Part shown: in pieces, positions 1-12,165 of the stretch
Numbering within the stretch: position 1 is the first letter of the stretch
How the letters are laid out: each line of letters opens with the position of its first letter
Assembly: GCA_947652605.1 (NCBI GenBank)
Contig: OX393577.1
Coordinates: forward strand, 54,832,108-54,896,107
Reading direction: 5' to 3'
Origin: Elmis aenea
Lineage: Eukaryota > Arthropoda > Insecta > Coleoptera > Elmidae
Length of the DNA: 64,000 nt
Program-made: the position numbers and the translations under genes
The notes under the pieces: model-generated
Told to the model about the DNA's origin: nothing
The model's database searches: none
What the model saw: only the letters and a program-made list of their open reading frames with translations

Positions 1-133
1 GATTTTTGGCTATATTTCGAAAATTTAAAAAGATATCAAAAATCTGTTTACGGCAATGAATTTCTCTCGAAAAAAGAAATCGAGACTACGTACTTAGTTT
101 TTTTCTATCTCTGATAATAACCGAAATACCCTG
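1..133. mobile_element. Right end of a TA-flanked foldback element, cut by the window edge
   Basis: The stretch ends in ...TACCCTG followed by TA, the terminal signature of the CAGGGTG elements elsewhere in this window. Read on the minus strand it aligns by eye with 63818-64000: a CGGTTATTAT block, then a TCTCGATTTC block, then TTTTTCGAGA in the same order. The rest lies outside the window. Confidence 0.6.
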
Positions 134-160
134 TATGGGCATCGAAAATAGGCCACGCTG

Positions 161-530
161 CTGTATATGTCGCAGGCATAATGTGAAATCTGGAATTTTT
201 TAAAATGCCTAGGAATTTTGTAAAACGCCATCAAAACGAGTAAATTATGAGTTTCTTTCAACCTCATACGTTTGTTATCATACAAAAAAATCTTTAACCA
301 ACCTTTGGGCTGACCCTCATTCATTTGGTCAGTAATACAGGGTAGGTTAAAGTTTGGTTACAGTTTTTTTTTAAATTAATCATGAAAATGAAGTTAATAG
401 GTTTGTTTTCATTAATAACAATTATGCCGGCATTTTATTATTTGCTTAGTCAAAACACGAGATGCTCGTTTTGCCGGCTTTTTATAAAATTCCGGATTTC
501 ACATTACGCCTACGACATAAACAGCTAATA
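161..530. repeat. Degenerate inverted repeat
   Basis: Bases 161-243 and 461-530 are imperfect reverse complements (shared blocks TTTCACATTA, TGCTCGTTTT/AAAACGAGTA, and AAAATTCC). The spacer is about 215 bases. It looks like an old foldback element. An open frame of 76 codons over 94-324 is a by-product of this repeat and is not proposed as a gene. Confidence 0.5.
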
Positions 531-1935
531 TTAAAAGGTCTGGTAATCTGCTTTAACAATAGTATTTCTTTTGCAGTCTTTTATAATCTTAAGGTTACTG
601 AACAGTTCAAGAGAAGTTATTGTCACAGTAAGAGTAAAAAATAAAATATTTACAGCAATAAATTTTAAAATTCCTTCTCCAAAACGCCGCTCTGTGTGAT
701 AAGTAAAAGGAATTTGTCACAGACATTTTTACAGTTAATTCTTATCTGATTATCGATACAAAACAATACTAACTAGACGAGAAAATTAGTAAATAATTAT
801 TTACGTTTGAATGCATTTTTTTGGTTAAATTATCTCAGTGACCAAATTCGTATTTAAATAATGTTTTTGGCTTTTACATAAGTAGTCATTTACTATGTAT
901 TTACAAATACTTAAACCATACATATATTAATGAAAGAAAAGTATTGAAAAAAATTTAAAATTAATATATTTTTGATTTTTTTTTTTGTGATTGGTCCATT
1001 ATTTATGCGCCCCTATTTTGCTTACATTTGCTATAAAGTAGCTGTCTGTTTTCAAAGCATAAAATCAAATTGTATAATTTATGTAAATGGTGTAAGAATG
1101 GTCCGTGAAGCAGTCAAAGATAATATAGGGTAGTAAGAAGACTTAAAATATTTTGACCTTGCACTGTCATTTATAGTAAAAGTACCTAATATATATGAAT
1201 GGAAGTGTAAAAAACACATTCAGGAATTTGTTGAAATGGTCAGTTTACATAAATTAAGATTTTACGACATATGACATAAGATATTAGTATATCAGCAATA
1301 AAAAAGCCATAAAACTGCTAAAAATCCAGTTTAAACTGGTAGCAAGGTGCCGAAAATACACATAAAAATAATAGTTCACAGTATCGTTGACCTCAGTGTG
1401 TAAATAAACGTTATACGATTGTTTTTCTAGTAGATGAAAGCACATAAACATAATAAATAAAACAAAAGTCGTTTTCTTCTTTCGGAATTGAAAATTAATC
1501 GTGATTGCTGCAATTGTTTTCTCGTTTTATAAGGTTTCACGTGACGAACTATCGTAGTCGGAATTGTAAATAATTTACGCACGAAAAGACAACAAAAACA
1601 GTTCTTGGAGGTTTAATCCAATGTAATTTTCATAATTTATTGATCACGAAATGGGAATTATTTGAAATCAGTAAGTAATTTCACATATTTTGTATACATT
1701 AATTTGAAACTAGTACCATTAAAACAAAGACAGATATAGTAAAGCATGCGGGATATTTTATAAGTAAACTAAATAAAACTGTTACCACTGGACTAATCAT
1801 CGACCAAGGAGGGCGAATTCCCATACCAGGACAAATTGATCCAGTAATAGAAAAATCTTAAACTTGCAAGCAAATCACACATTTTTTTACTTTACCTTTT
1901 ATGAAAGATACGTTTTGATGTTTTTGTGTTAATGA
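531..1935. other. No gene recognised
   Basis: AT-rich non-coding sequence. I saw no convincing open frame, RNA gene or terminal repeat here. Confidence 0.5.
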
Positions 1936-2496
1936 CGAGTGCTCAAACCATGCCTCGCGGGCCACTTCATTGTGGCCCGCGAACGCAAAGCTCCCAAAAA
2001 TATTATTTTTACTAAACATGATAAAGCAAAATAGAATGCAGCAACTCCTGCGCCATCTATCGGTTACACAGGAAAGCTCAGTTTGTCAACGAGCGCGCAT
2101 AGGTGACACTGCTACGTCTTCGCTTACTTTCTAGTTCTAGTGTTTACCAGAGAAGTAGGTACTACTTATTTGAGTGCCTGGACTTTTCTAGAGCTCATCC
2201 CGAACTTTACCAAAAGTATGTAAAAAAAAATCAATTTAAGAATGTGTGGCAAATAATGGTCTCTTACCTTGAAAGCAACAAATTTTTACCAGAATTAAGC
2301 ACCCCAAGTAAAAATTGAGGAAAAAAATTGCAATAATAATTGTCATCTGGAGCAATGTCTCTGATTCCTGACATTAAATCAATTGTAAAATATAAACTCA
2401 TGCAGTGTGCTCATTAACTGAATATTTCGCCCCTTTCATTGCCATCGTCTTGTGATAAAATTTGCTAATGAATACAGTTGCTCTCGTTATTTAAAC

Positions 2497-2823
2497 CAGG
2501 GCTGTGGAGTCGGAGTCGGAGTCGGTCGGAGTCGGTCGGAGTTTAGGAGGAATTTCTGGTCAGTGGAGTCGGAGTCGGAGTCGGAAAAAATGTACCGACT
2601 CCGACTCCGACTCCGAGTACAACAAAAAATTGCGAAGTGGTCCTTTGCCGCAAAATTTAAACTCAAATTTTATATAATTTGTATATACTTAATAATTTTT
2701 TTCTCATATTACACACCATATAATGTCTTAGTATTTAATTTTGTCGGAGTCGGAGTCGAACTACTAAAATTATCAGGAGTCGGAGTCGCAGTCGACTTTC
2801 TTTTTCCAGACTCCGCAGCCCTG
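2497..2823. mobile_element. hAT MITE with GGAGTC-repeat ends, perfect 8-bp TSD
   Basis: Terminal inverted repeats start CAGGGCTGTGGAGTC and end GACTCCGCAGCCCTG. The element is flanked by a perfect 8-bp duplication ATTTAAAC (2489-2496 and 2824-2831), the hAT signature. Both ends are packed with tandem GGAGTC/GACTCC hexamers. It has no transposase, and the open frame through it is repeat sequence. A second copy in opposite orientation is at 22994-23305. Confidence 0.9.
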
Positions 2824-3005
2824 ATTTAAACCAACCGTAAATTTACAAAACAAAGTTATTATACAGAGTCGAATCCAGAAATAACTCTTAAGGGAAATAT
2901 TTTCAGGTCGAAATATTAAAGAAATTAGTAGTACTTTATAGTAAAATTCATGAAAAAGTTCTGCAATCGGTATTTGTGTTTTACCTTATATATTTCCTCT
3001 TAAGT

Positions 3006-3296
3006 CAGTGGTTCTCAACCCCTAGAGCACGCCCCCAAAAAACAGGCGCAAATATTTGAAAGGGGAATTAAAGGGAAAACTATTTATTAAACCGCAAGTC
3101 ACCAAGGTAAAACGGGACGGAGTTAAAAGCAATTGGAGGGCGTTTTTTTGGGCACTGGTGTAAAAAAGAAGATGGGTTTCAAGATAATTCGAGGCATTTT
3201 TCTTAGTTGCCACTGCATAAGAGGATTGAAAACGGGGCGCAATAAAAATTGATTAAAAAAAGGGGGCGTAAGTTTAAAAATGGTTGAGAAACACTG
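3006..3296. mobile_element. hAT MITE, CAGTGGTTCTCAACC ends
   Basis: Starts CAGTGGTTCTCAACC and ends GGTTGAGAAACACTG, so the TIRs are near-perfect. The flanks TCTTAAGT (2998-3005) and CCTTAGGT (3297-3304) match at 6 of 8 positions, an aged target duplication. The interior is G-rich (GGGGCG) with no coding capacity. Confidence 0.8.
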
Positions 3297-3604
3297 CCTT
3301 AGGTATTGCTTCTAAAATAAGACTTGTATTTCGTATGACATGCAACGGTACCAAAGTCTCAAATTATCCCTCAACTTCGTAAAGTTTGAGCACCGCTGTT
3401 CTTAAATGTTACGATAACTTACTTACGACTTAGTATAGATAACATATTTTATCAGAAGTTGCACATATTAAGGTAAAGCTGGCATATAATATAAGAACAA
3501 ATCGTCGTACCCAAATATAGGAAAAGTGTTTAAAAAAAACACCTAAATAATAAAGCATTTTAAAATAAATTGAACGATAACTTTTGATAACATTATTCGT
3601 CTTA

Positions 3605-3690
3605 GTGTGGTAGCCTAGCGGTCGAAGTACTCTCTCTACTTGATTCGAATTCTACATGGAAACATATTTTTTTAAATAAAAATACTGTCC
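3605..3690 (+). repeat. tRNA-like SINE remnant
   Basis: An A-box-like TAGCCTAGCGG at 3611-3621 is followed 20 bases later by a B-box-like GATTCGAATTC at 3642-3652. This is the spacing and order of an internal Pol III promoter. No acceptor stem closes, so it is a SINE head or dead tRNA relic and not a tRNA gene. Confidence 0.45.
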
Positions 3691-3828
3691 TTCATTCAAT
3701 GTTCAAAGCCACAAAGTCGGCTTATTTTTGATTATTTATTTATGTATATCCAGCAAAACAATTGAAATAAAATTGCCAAAAAACAACTTATTTTCATATT
3801 TTAGCTGTACCAGTTGGACAAATTATGA

Positions 3829-5121
3829 ATAAATCTTACTATTTACACTTTAATTGAACATTGTATCTTAAAACATTTAACAAAAAATAAATTGTTGGCT
3901 TGCAGTCAACATGGTTTCATAAAGGGCAAATCAACTGATTCGGCCATATATGAAATGTCTGAATATATATTGTCCGCCTTTGATAATCGAGAGGCAGTGC
4001 TTGGCACGTTTCTTGATTTGTCAAAGGCCTTTGACACCATTAATCATTCGATCTTGTTACAAAAGTTAGAACGCTATGGTGTCAGGGGAATACCACTGAA
4101 ATTATTAACATCATATTTAAACAATAGATGTCAGAAAGTTAAAATCAATAATAAGGGGATAAATTATACATCCACTACAAAGAACATCAGTATGGGGGTA
4201 CCACAAGGTAGTATACTAGGGCCCCTTTTGTTTATTATATATGTCAATGACTTAGCTAGCCTACCACATTTAGAAAACTGTCTTATTGACACATATGCAG
4301 ATGACACAAACTTTCTAATCAAGGGAAAATCAATGGATGGTATGGTTGTACAATTACTTGATGTTTTTTATAGTATGTTGGGATGGTTTACAACTAATAA
4401 ACTAGTTCTAAACACAGAAAAAACTCAATGTGTGGCCTTTAGATCAGATAGAAGCAAGATTACGGTACCTGTAAATGTCAATTTAAATAATTGTATTATT
4501 TCCTTAGTTAAGCAAACAAAATTTCTAGGAGTTCATGTCGATGAACATATGAAGTGGTCGCGACATGTAACTGAACTATGCAACAAATTAGGCACAGTGT
4601 GTTTTGCCATGAGAAGGCTGAGTCGCGTTGTTAATAAAAGTACTATGTTGACTATGTACCATGGGAATTTTAATAGCATTATAACATATGGTATAATCTT
4701 CTGGGGCGCTTCGCGTTGCCACAATGTTTTTTTATTGCAAAAACGTGTCGTTAGAACAATGCAAAATCTGAGGAGTTCGGAGACATGTCGCGGTCATTTT
4801 GTCAACTTGGGAATTATGACAGTTCCATCTGTATACATCTATAAGTGCCTTATTTTCTTTAGAAAAAATATTAATTATTTTGTAAACAAATCAACAGCAA
4901 CTTACCACAAATATTCATTAAGATCGAATGATTTGCGGGTACCTGTACATTGTACCTCTTTGTATGAGAAGGGTTGTTTTTATAATTGCATTAAATTTTA
5001 TAATAAACTAAACCTTGATATTAAAGCAATTGAAAATTTAACATTGTTTAAGAAAAAATTAAAAAGGTATCTAATACTGCGCGAGTTTTACTCAATTGAA
5101 GAGTTCATTTCAGAAAACTAA
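3829..5121 (+). CDS. Reverse transcriptase of a 5'-truncated non-LTR retrotransposon
   Basis: This is the C-terminal two-thirds of a LINE ORF2 reverse transcriptase, which copies element RNA into nuclear DNA by target-primed reverse transcription. Numbered from the TTG at 3892, the frame shows SQHGFIKGKST (about 5-15), motif A LDLSKAFD (about 41-48), GVPQGSILGP (102-111), the YADD catalytic box (135-138) and the FLGV thumb-side motif (211-214). The frame is open back to 3829, after a TGA, with RT-like sequence upstream of HGF. There is no ATG start, endonuclease domain or first RT motif, so the copy is 5'-truncated and not autonomous. The preserved part has no stop or frameshift, so it inserted fairly recently. 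The motifs fit the Jockey/CR1/L2 assemblage, and I cannot fix the clade. A 3' tail follows. Confidence 0.9.
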   Translation: MNLTIYTLIEHCILKHLTKNKLLACSQHGFIKGKSTDSAIYEMSEYILSAFDNREAVLGTFLDLSKAFDTINHSILLQKLERYGVRGIPLKLLTSYLNNRCQKVKINNKGINYTSTTKNISMGVPQGSILGPLLFIIYVNDLASLPHLENCLIDTYADDTNFLIKGKSMDGMVVQLLDVFYSMLGWFTTNKLVLNTEKTQCVAFRSDRSKITVPVNVNLNNCIISLVKQTKFLGVHVDEHMKWSRHVTELCNKLGTVCFAMRRLSRVVNKSTMLTMYHGNFNSIITYGIIFWGASRCHNVFLLQKRVVRTMQNLRSSETCRGHFVNLGIMTVPSVYIYKCLIFFRKNINYFVNKSTATYHKYSLRSNDLRVPVHCTSLYEKGCFYNCIKFYNKLNLDIKAIENLTLFKKKLKRYLILREFYSIEEFISEN

Positions 5122-5292
5122 GGCTTTGCTGTAGTTATCTAAATGTATCATCTGTTTGTATTTTTCTTTTTTTTATTTGTATTTATGTATACTGCATTGT
5201 GCTTTCTGAATTTTTTGTATTTTGTATTTTACTTAGGACTTTTCACAAACTATGTAGTCAATTGTGAAAAAACTATTACTATTATTATAATT
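5122..5292 (+). mobile_element. 3' UTR and ATT-rich tail of the LINE
   Basis: The non-coding tail after the RT stop runs to a short (ATT)n-like tract at about 5272-5292. Its order of motifs matches the second tail at 5431-5683 (a TTGTATTT-rich segment, ACTTTTCA, TGTGAA, then ATT repeats), so it is the family's 3' UTR. Confidence 0.7.
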
Positions 5293-5430
5293 ATATTTAC
5301 AAAATTTTGTTATTATAAAGAGCTTATTTATTTATTTATTGCTCAAATTTTATATTTGTAATAATTGACGATTGCATTGCTTTCGACAAGTTTAAAAATG
5401 AATGATAAAGTAGTTTGTTTAAATGCCAAT

Positions 5431-5683
5431 TTAAAATTGTTTAATAATACATTGAAAATTTATCTAATACAGCGTGAGTTTCATTTGATTGAAGAGTTTT
5501 TCTTTTTTCTAGAAAACTAGGATTTTATTGTATCTAAATGTAATATCTAATTGTTTTTGTATTTGTATATTGCATTTGCATTGGTATTCTGTATTTTTTG
5601 TATTTATGACTTTTCATAAACTATTTGTACAAATTTATGTACAATGTGTCAATGTGAATAAATTATTATTATTATTATTATTC
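5431..5683 (+). mobile_element. Second, solo 3' end of the same LINE family
   Basis: Sequence equivalent to the last roughly 90 coding bases of the upstream element (CTAATACAGCGTGAGTTTCA, then GAAGAGTTTTTC and AGAAAACTAGG) continues through the 3' UTR into (ATT)7 at about 5661-5682. It is a severely 5'-truncated insertion in the same orientation, about 140 bases after the first tail. Confidence 0.8.
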
Positions 5684-6412
5684 TGAAAATGTTGAAACTT
5701 CTTCTAAAACATCTCATTTTTCTCCGCATATTTGCACTTCTAGCTTCTAAGTAAATTTTAAATGCAAAATCGTTTACCCCGATTAAGATGTAGTCAAATT
5801 TGTTTAGCGTAAAATAAATTTTACGTTTATTTATCATATCAACTAGTCAAGTGTTTATATAATAACGTGTACCGAGAGTGTAATAACCGATAATAATTTG
5901 TTCAATAAATACTGATATCTGTCCTGTTGCTATTACTTCACATAAATATAATAACACACATTTTAATAACGGCTGCCTAATTAGGTGTGATTAGCAAAAA
6001 TCACGACCCTAATTACAATTACACAGTTGCCATTTTTGATAAAATAATCTCTTCATAGCGATGCGCATGTGTTAATTGGAATATTTTGGATAAATAAAAT
6101 AAATAATTGGATACATAAAACAGAAAAAAACTGCACAAAACAAATATCTATATTAAATAAAATATTAACTTAAATGCTTAACTTTTAAAATTTTGTTGTT
6201 TTGTTTTTGACATTTTTGAATTATTTAGTGATATGATAATATTAATTTTACTATTGCATCTAGTTGGCTTTGTACGAGAAAAATTGCCTGGACAAAATTT
6301 TATTTTTGTAGCATTTTTTGCAGGTAATTAAAAAAAAATTATACAGAGTTAGGTCAGATGAAATAAATACTCCGAAATTGTATCAGTAGAAACTTTTTTT
6401 AGCTACCCTATA

Positions 6413-7413
6413 CAGGGTGGACCAAATACGAATGTTTAACGGGGTACCTCGGTTACCGTCATAGGCTATTTTTTTGAGAAAAAAAGTCTATGTAATCAAA
6501 TTTTTTATATCGCTTTCCATTTTGGCACTAGACGAAAAATTAAATTTCACAATTGTTAAAAATTTACTATAACATCTTTATTTAGCTTTTCAAAAATATA
6601 TAGTTTTAAAAATTTGTTGCAAAAAATAACCGAGATATTTTGTAAAAATTTTCTTATCAAAGTTTGCCATGATTTCGTTAACAAGTGATATGTTTGCAAT
6701 TATTAAACAAGTAAATTTAGCAGCAGCCGCTACGTTTTTATCACTTGAAATGTAAACTTCTAACGTATTAAAATTTTCAAAGTGTTCAAATTTTGCCCAT
6801 GTTCACAATACCACAATAAACAGTTATAAAATACAAAAGAATACCTGGATTTCATAGATTTGCTTAGAAGTTTGAAAATTTACTTGGATATGACGTTTAG
6901 TTGTTTAATAATTGCAAATATATCACTTGTTTACGAAATCATGGCAAACTTTGATGGGGGAATTTTTACAAAATTAGCCATATCTCAGTTATTTTTTACA
7001 GCAAATATATAAAATTATAAATTTTTGAAAAGCCACAAAAATTCTCATTCAGACAAAGTTATGGCCAACTAGGGCTTCTATTTAAAAAATATAAGTTTAC
7101 TTCATATTTCAAAAGTCAAGGTCGCGAATAAAAATAATTTTAAATTGTTTTAAAACTAAGCATAAAAATCTGTGTAAAAAACCTTCACAACATTGTGTTC
7201 TTATTTTAATTAACAAAGAAGTTATAGTACATTTTTAAAAATGATGAAATTAAATTAATCGTCAGTAGTGCCAAAACGGAAAGCGATATAAGGAATTTGA
7301 ATACATGGGCGTTCTTTTCTCAAAAAAATAGCCAAAGAGACCGATATCAGATTTTCGTTTACTATTACGGTAACCGAGATACCCCGTAAAACATTCAAAT
7401 TTGGTCCACTCTG
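6413..7413. mobile_element. Foldback element, CAGGGTGGACC ends, TA target
   Basis: Begins CAGGGTGGACCAAAT and ends ATTTGGTCCACTCTG with TA on each side (6411-6412, 7414-7415). Arms of about 150 bases are reverse complements (GGTTACCG, AGCGATAT, TTTTGGCA). The outer arm is repeated as a solo right end at 37590-37733. There is no transposase frame. The TA duplication and terminal sequence fit a Tc1/mariner-like MITE. Confidence 0.8.
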
Positions 7414-7415
7414 TA

Positions 7416-9245
7416 TAATATGCAATTCATCCATTTCCTTCAAAAAGACAAAATATCATAAAATCAGATGCATATAATTTTATTTAGTTAAATGGAGGCT
7501 CTTTAAGATATAAAATATACGAGTCTGATATTTGTTGTTAATTTACCATAATTTATTTCTCTAAGTACAGGCATTTTTGTATTATTCAATTTATATCTCC
7601 AAAAATAATATATGAACGTTACTAAACAATTGACAGTAAAACAAAAGCATTATATTAAAATTTTGGATTTTTACAATTGATTTGAGTTCAGAAATTAAAA
7701 ACTAAATGTTTCTTCTGTACAGAAACGATTACCTGTGCCCGTATGCACAAACAAATAATGAAACCACATTCTTTCGTTTTTGAAAACCATCACTCAGTAA
7801 AGTACTTAAGTTTAATTTTAAAAAAAAAAAAAAACGGGGCTCATAATTTTGAGACCTGGGTACTTTGCACATTCTTCTTGTATATGTTACGCCACTGTTT
7901 TTTCCAATTGATCCGTCTATTACTGTGCCCTTATCTAATGCACATTTACTAATAATTAACACTATATTTATCATTATATCGCATAACAGAGATTTTTGTA
8001 ATCAAGCCAAGTTTCTATGTAACGTATTTTCCAGACAATGTCCTATAGAAGATTAATAATAAAAAATTGCGTTGCAGATTCGATTATTAACGACTAACAT
8101 CCGAAATTTACGATCACAAATCCATTTTATATATCACTACGCTATTATTTAACTACTACAAATATTTGTAAAATCTAGAGATTATCTTCCTTTGATATTC
8201 AAGCAAAGACCTTGACTGTAGCCGCTAAGGATTTGAATTAATTACATTTTTTAAACACACCTGAATTGCTAGATAATTTATCAAATATTTAAATATGACA
8301 ATTAGATATTTTAATCGAAAGTTGTCAGGCAAGATATGAATAGTGTCAGACGTTACATTTTAAACGGTACTGACGTGACAGACTTCCTGGTGGCTTTTAA
8401 AAACCTTTTTTAATTTCTGATTGACACTGCAGTGTTGTGTAAAAGCATCTAAACCATCTCACTAATTTATTTGCTGCACACGTTACATAATTCAAGCAAT
8501 TTATTGTTAATAACACTCAGGAAATGTTAAATGAAATTAATGGCCCAATATGTTAATAAATTTTCGATAAACACGCAGTAAATTAGCAAATATGAATATG
8601 TAATATTTATAAGCTAGCAGTATATTAAACCAACAGTTTTTTAGCTAAAATAACACAAAAGTTAAGAATACAAAATTACAGTCTGATTTAAAATCAACTT
8701 TCCTAAAACGTTGACCAGAAGAGATGGTCTAAACAAAGTTTAATACCTAATAATTTACACTTTATTAAGCACCCAAGTTCACATTATTTCAAAAGTAAAT
8801 TACCAAAAATATGAGTAGGATAATTTAATTTTACGAATCAACAACTCATTTTCTGTGGTCAACACAACATATCTGTTTAGCTTTAAAGGTGGATAGGTGG
8901 ATATATAGTAAAGAAAAATAAAAGGGAAGGTATAGAATTTAAAAAACAATTTATGTATCGGCGAAGTTTACTATTAATAAAAAATTTTGGTCATTTAATA
9001 CAAAACCGGAATTATTTATAAAAAGAAATTATCGCAAATTTTTCCGCAAAAGACTATTCTTATCATAAACCATTAAAAATGTGATAAAATATTATTTTAT
9101 AATAATGTGAAAAGTACAATTCGTTAAGCACAATATTTAAAGAAGTTTTTTTTTTGTAAATTATTATTTTTATTAATTTTCCCACCGCAAAAAGTGCGGC
9201 GTTAATTTTAACATCAATATGACACTGAATTGAGCCTATACAATA
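7416..9245. other. No gene recognised
   Basis: AT-rich sequence with a poly(A) run at about 7820-7834. Short overlapping frames on both strands around 7729-8056 have no recognisable domain and are rejected as chance. Confidence 0.5.
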
Positions 9246-10425
9246 CAGGGTGTGCTAAATTCGAGTAAATGCATGGGGATCTCGCTTATCTTAAGAACTA
9301 CAAGGTCGGTTGAATTACGACAAAGTTGAGAAATTAGATGCTCATCAAATATCTGCAAAGAAAATTTTCATAGCGTCTTAGTTCAAAAGTTATTCAAGAA
9401 AAACTGAAAAATTTTTTTTTTTTTTTTTGCTCTGTTTCCTACATTTTTTAAGATATCGACAATCTGGAAGCACTTCTCCATAGCAACTTCCTACGCTGAT
9501 CTCATACAAAAAAAAATGTTTTTTGTTCTATTAAACTTTTGCAACTAGCTAGAAATTCTTTGATATTTGTACTTTTGTTCGCAATTTTTATTTTCACTAT
9601 GTTCTGGTAGAACATTTTTAATTTATTTACTTATTCGCTATCCCTTCGTGTATGGCGGAGTATTGTTAAAATAGTTTTCGTCAATTGTGGAAAATAAAAG
9701 GTGTTACAAATATGATATTTTAATTGATTTTAATGAAGTATTGAATAAACTGTTGAAAATTAAACAGCATGCCATAAGAAAACAAAATTTTGTGTATATG
9801 ATGACATTTCTCGAATTCCTTAATAGGTGTTGTCATATTTAATAAAATGTTTCACAAACAAAGAAAAAGAGGACATGTAACAAATCTATTATTCGTCCCA
9901 TAGAAATTGTGATAGATCTGTTTATAATCATCTTGAACTGTACCCAGAAAGACAACAATGTTATTTTATCTATTGCAAAAATACTTAAATTTTTGTGGTA
10001 AAACATCATTTTAGATATTAAGTGTCCTATATCATTAAAATCAGACGACAGAATGCTATCCGAATATGTCATAGTCGCTATGAAATTAAATTTGTTTTGC
10101 CGTATTTAAAAAAATGAAGTTGATGTTTCTGAAGAGACGAAACGTTGTTGGAAATTTTATGTTGTCTCAAAATATAAAGCGTAAGAAGTTGCAACAAAGA
10201 AGTGCTTCCAGATTGTGGATATCTTTAAAAATGTAAGAAATAGGGCAAAAAAACGAAAATCAATTTACAGTTTTTCTTAAATAACTTTTGAACTGACAGC
10301 GATGAAAATTTTCTTTGCAGATATTTGATGAGCATCTAATTTCGCAACTTTGCCCTAATTTAACCGACCTCGTTGCTCTTAAGATAAGCGATCCTCATGC
10401 ATTTACTCGAATTTGGGACACCCTG
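9246..10425. mobile_element. Foldback element, CAGGGTGTGCT ends, TA target
   Basis: Starts CAGGGTGTGCTAAATTCGAG and ends CTCGAATTTGGGACACCCTG, flanked by TA. The arms are reverse complements for about 200 bases (shared GATGCTCATC/GATGAGCATC, AGATATTTGATGAG, CTTAAGA). No coding region survives inside. It appears once in the window. Confidence 0.85.
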
Positions 10426-10427
10426 TA

Positions 10428-12165
10428 GAGATCCACCTTAAATGGTGTTATTTTGTCTGAAAAAAAAACGATATTATTTGCCTTAGATTGTGCGTCAAAT
10501 TTTAACATTTTAGAAACAAAATATTTAGTTCATTTTTAAACAAACATGATAAATTTCTTAAGTTATTAGATAAAATAGACAGTTGCCATTAATTCAGTGA
10601 CGTCTAACTACTAATACCGATATAATTGGTCTGCGTTTTTGTTATTTTCAATCTATCTAATGTTCAGTAATATTCTTTAAAAATTGTAATACCTCAAATT
10701 TGTCCCAAAGACAAAAATCGACAAATCGACAAATCGACAATTTAACACAAAATTAAAGATATTATTAACACCAAAATGTTGTCCAAGTACTCCTAAGCAA
10801 TTAACACAGGTCGATTTGTGACTGTGTATAGATTGCATGCATGCAACTTAAAAGAATTATGTATCTTTCTGGCAATGTCGCTAACCAAGCACCAAAAAAA
10901 TTCGTAAGGTTTCTTGCACTTTTTAATGCAAGTAATTTTGAAAATACTGTGGCTTATCACACACCGCATAACTTTTGATTGGTTTTAAAAACTACTTTTA
11001 TGAAGTATCGGTTATTTAAACACTGTATTGCCTATGCTTGCGTAATTATTTAAAAAAAAAACTGAAACTCTTTGAACAAATATTGTTGTCTTATAAAGAA
11101 ATAAAATTACATATACTTTTGTGTAATTTTTAAATTTTTATTCGTTCTCATAATTATATAATCCTCTAAATTTTGTATATTTACCTACTCACAAACACAA
11201 CATTCAAATTATTTTTTCAAGTTGCCGATTTAGTATTGGTTTTTGCATTAGTCCTTTTTAAGTATAGTTTTTAACACTACAAAGCGAATTAGAATCAAAC
11301 TTAACTCCCACTATCATTATATTTAAAAGAGACGATGCGTACCCAACAAGGTCACCAATCACATTTTCAAACAAACCACCTTCTAACTTGAGCAAAAAAT
11401 TAATTAAGTTCGTATTGAATTTATTGTTGGTTGTTTTAATTAACTTTATTAAAGGCGTATGATGCTGGAAAATTATAAGCGACACTTTATCGGAGGTTGC
11501 GTATAAAATACACGTTAAAAACTAATTTTTAAGCGAGAAAAAAAGTGCAGATATTAAAAATGGTGTTGTTACATAAATACGAAGCAATTATATTAAGGAA
11601 CTTGCAAAAAAAATATCTACTTTTGTATTTCTGTATAACATAAATAATCCAAGCAAAACAAAGAGAGATTTTTTGAAAACTGTACTATATTTCTTACCAT
11701 TTCGAATATTCTTGTAGTAAATCTGCAATATTAGAAACGATTTTTAAAAAAAAACACGTTTTTGTATTTGAAATAAAAAGTTTGACTATCGTCATGTAAA
11801 ACAATTGAACAATATAAATATGTTGCTTTTATTTAATAAAGGGATCTCAACTTTGAATTCTAGCAATAAATAAGAAATATTGAGTATGACAAATCTCTGT
11901 AGCCTAAGTGGCGTTCCCTAATGAATGTACCATGAGTTGAGAATTGCTGAACATACAATTTTGCACAATTTGATTTATTTTGATATCGTTGGCCAAGTTT
12001 AAAACTTTGAATAAAGCTACTATGAGCTGTTATATTTAAACATAAGAGTATATTAGTTTATAAAAAAATTAAATGCAGTTGCGCCAAAGCCTTCTAAAAA
12101 TAGTACTAAAAAATACGTAGAACACATTTTTTTAATCTGTACGCACACCCATTTCTTTAGATCAG
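10428..12165. other. No gene recognised; short CGACAAAT tandem
   Basis: A three-unit tandem of ATCGACAA lies at about 10717-10741. The rest is AT-rich with no supported gene. Near 12166-12321 weak hAT-like ends (CAGCAGTCCCCAAG, then AAAACGCTG) suggest a decayed element. Confidence 0.45.

Larger units (their letters stand above)
1936..3398. mobile_element. Degraded hAT-like element hosting two younger MITEs
   Basis: The left end carries GTGCTCAAAC close to a CGCGGGCCAC palindrome. The right end carries GTTTGAGCAC followed by CGCTG, so the two ends form short terminal inverted repeats. No 8-bp duplication survives. Two separate hAT MITEs lie inside. A 71-codon open frame at 2103-2318 has no family I recognise and may be a remnant of the internal sequence. 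Confidence 0.35.

Noticed and set aside
2103..2318. 71-codon frame with AHPELYQKYVKKNQFKNVW
   Set aside because: A faint resemblance to a MADF-like DNA-binding motif was considered, but the spacing and conserved residues are not convincing.
2452..2829. 125-codon plus-strand open frame
   Set aside because: It is the translation of the GGAGTC-repeat hAT MITE (VGVGVGRSRSE... strings) and has no gene structure.
11883..11955. tRNA-like sequence with GTAGCCTAAGTGG and a weak B box
   Set aside because: The B-box candidate GAGTTGAGAATTG is too far from consensus, and no stems close.
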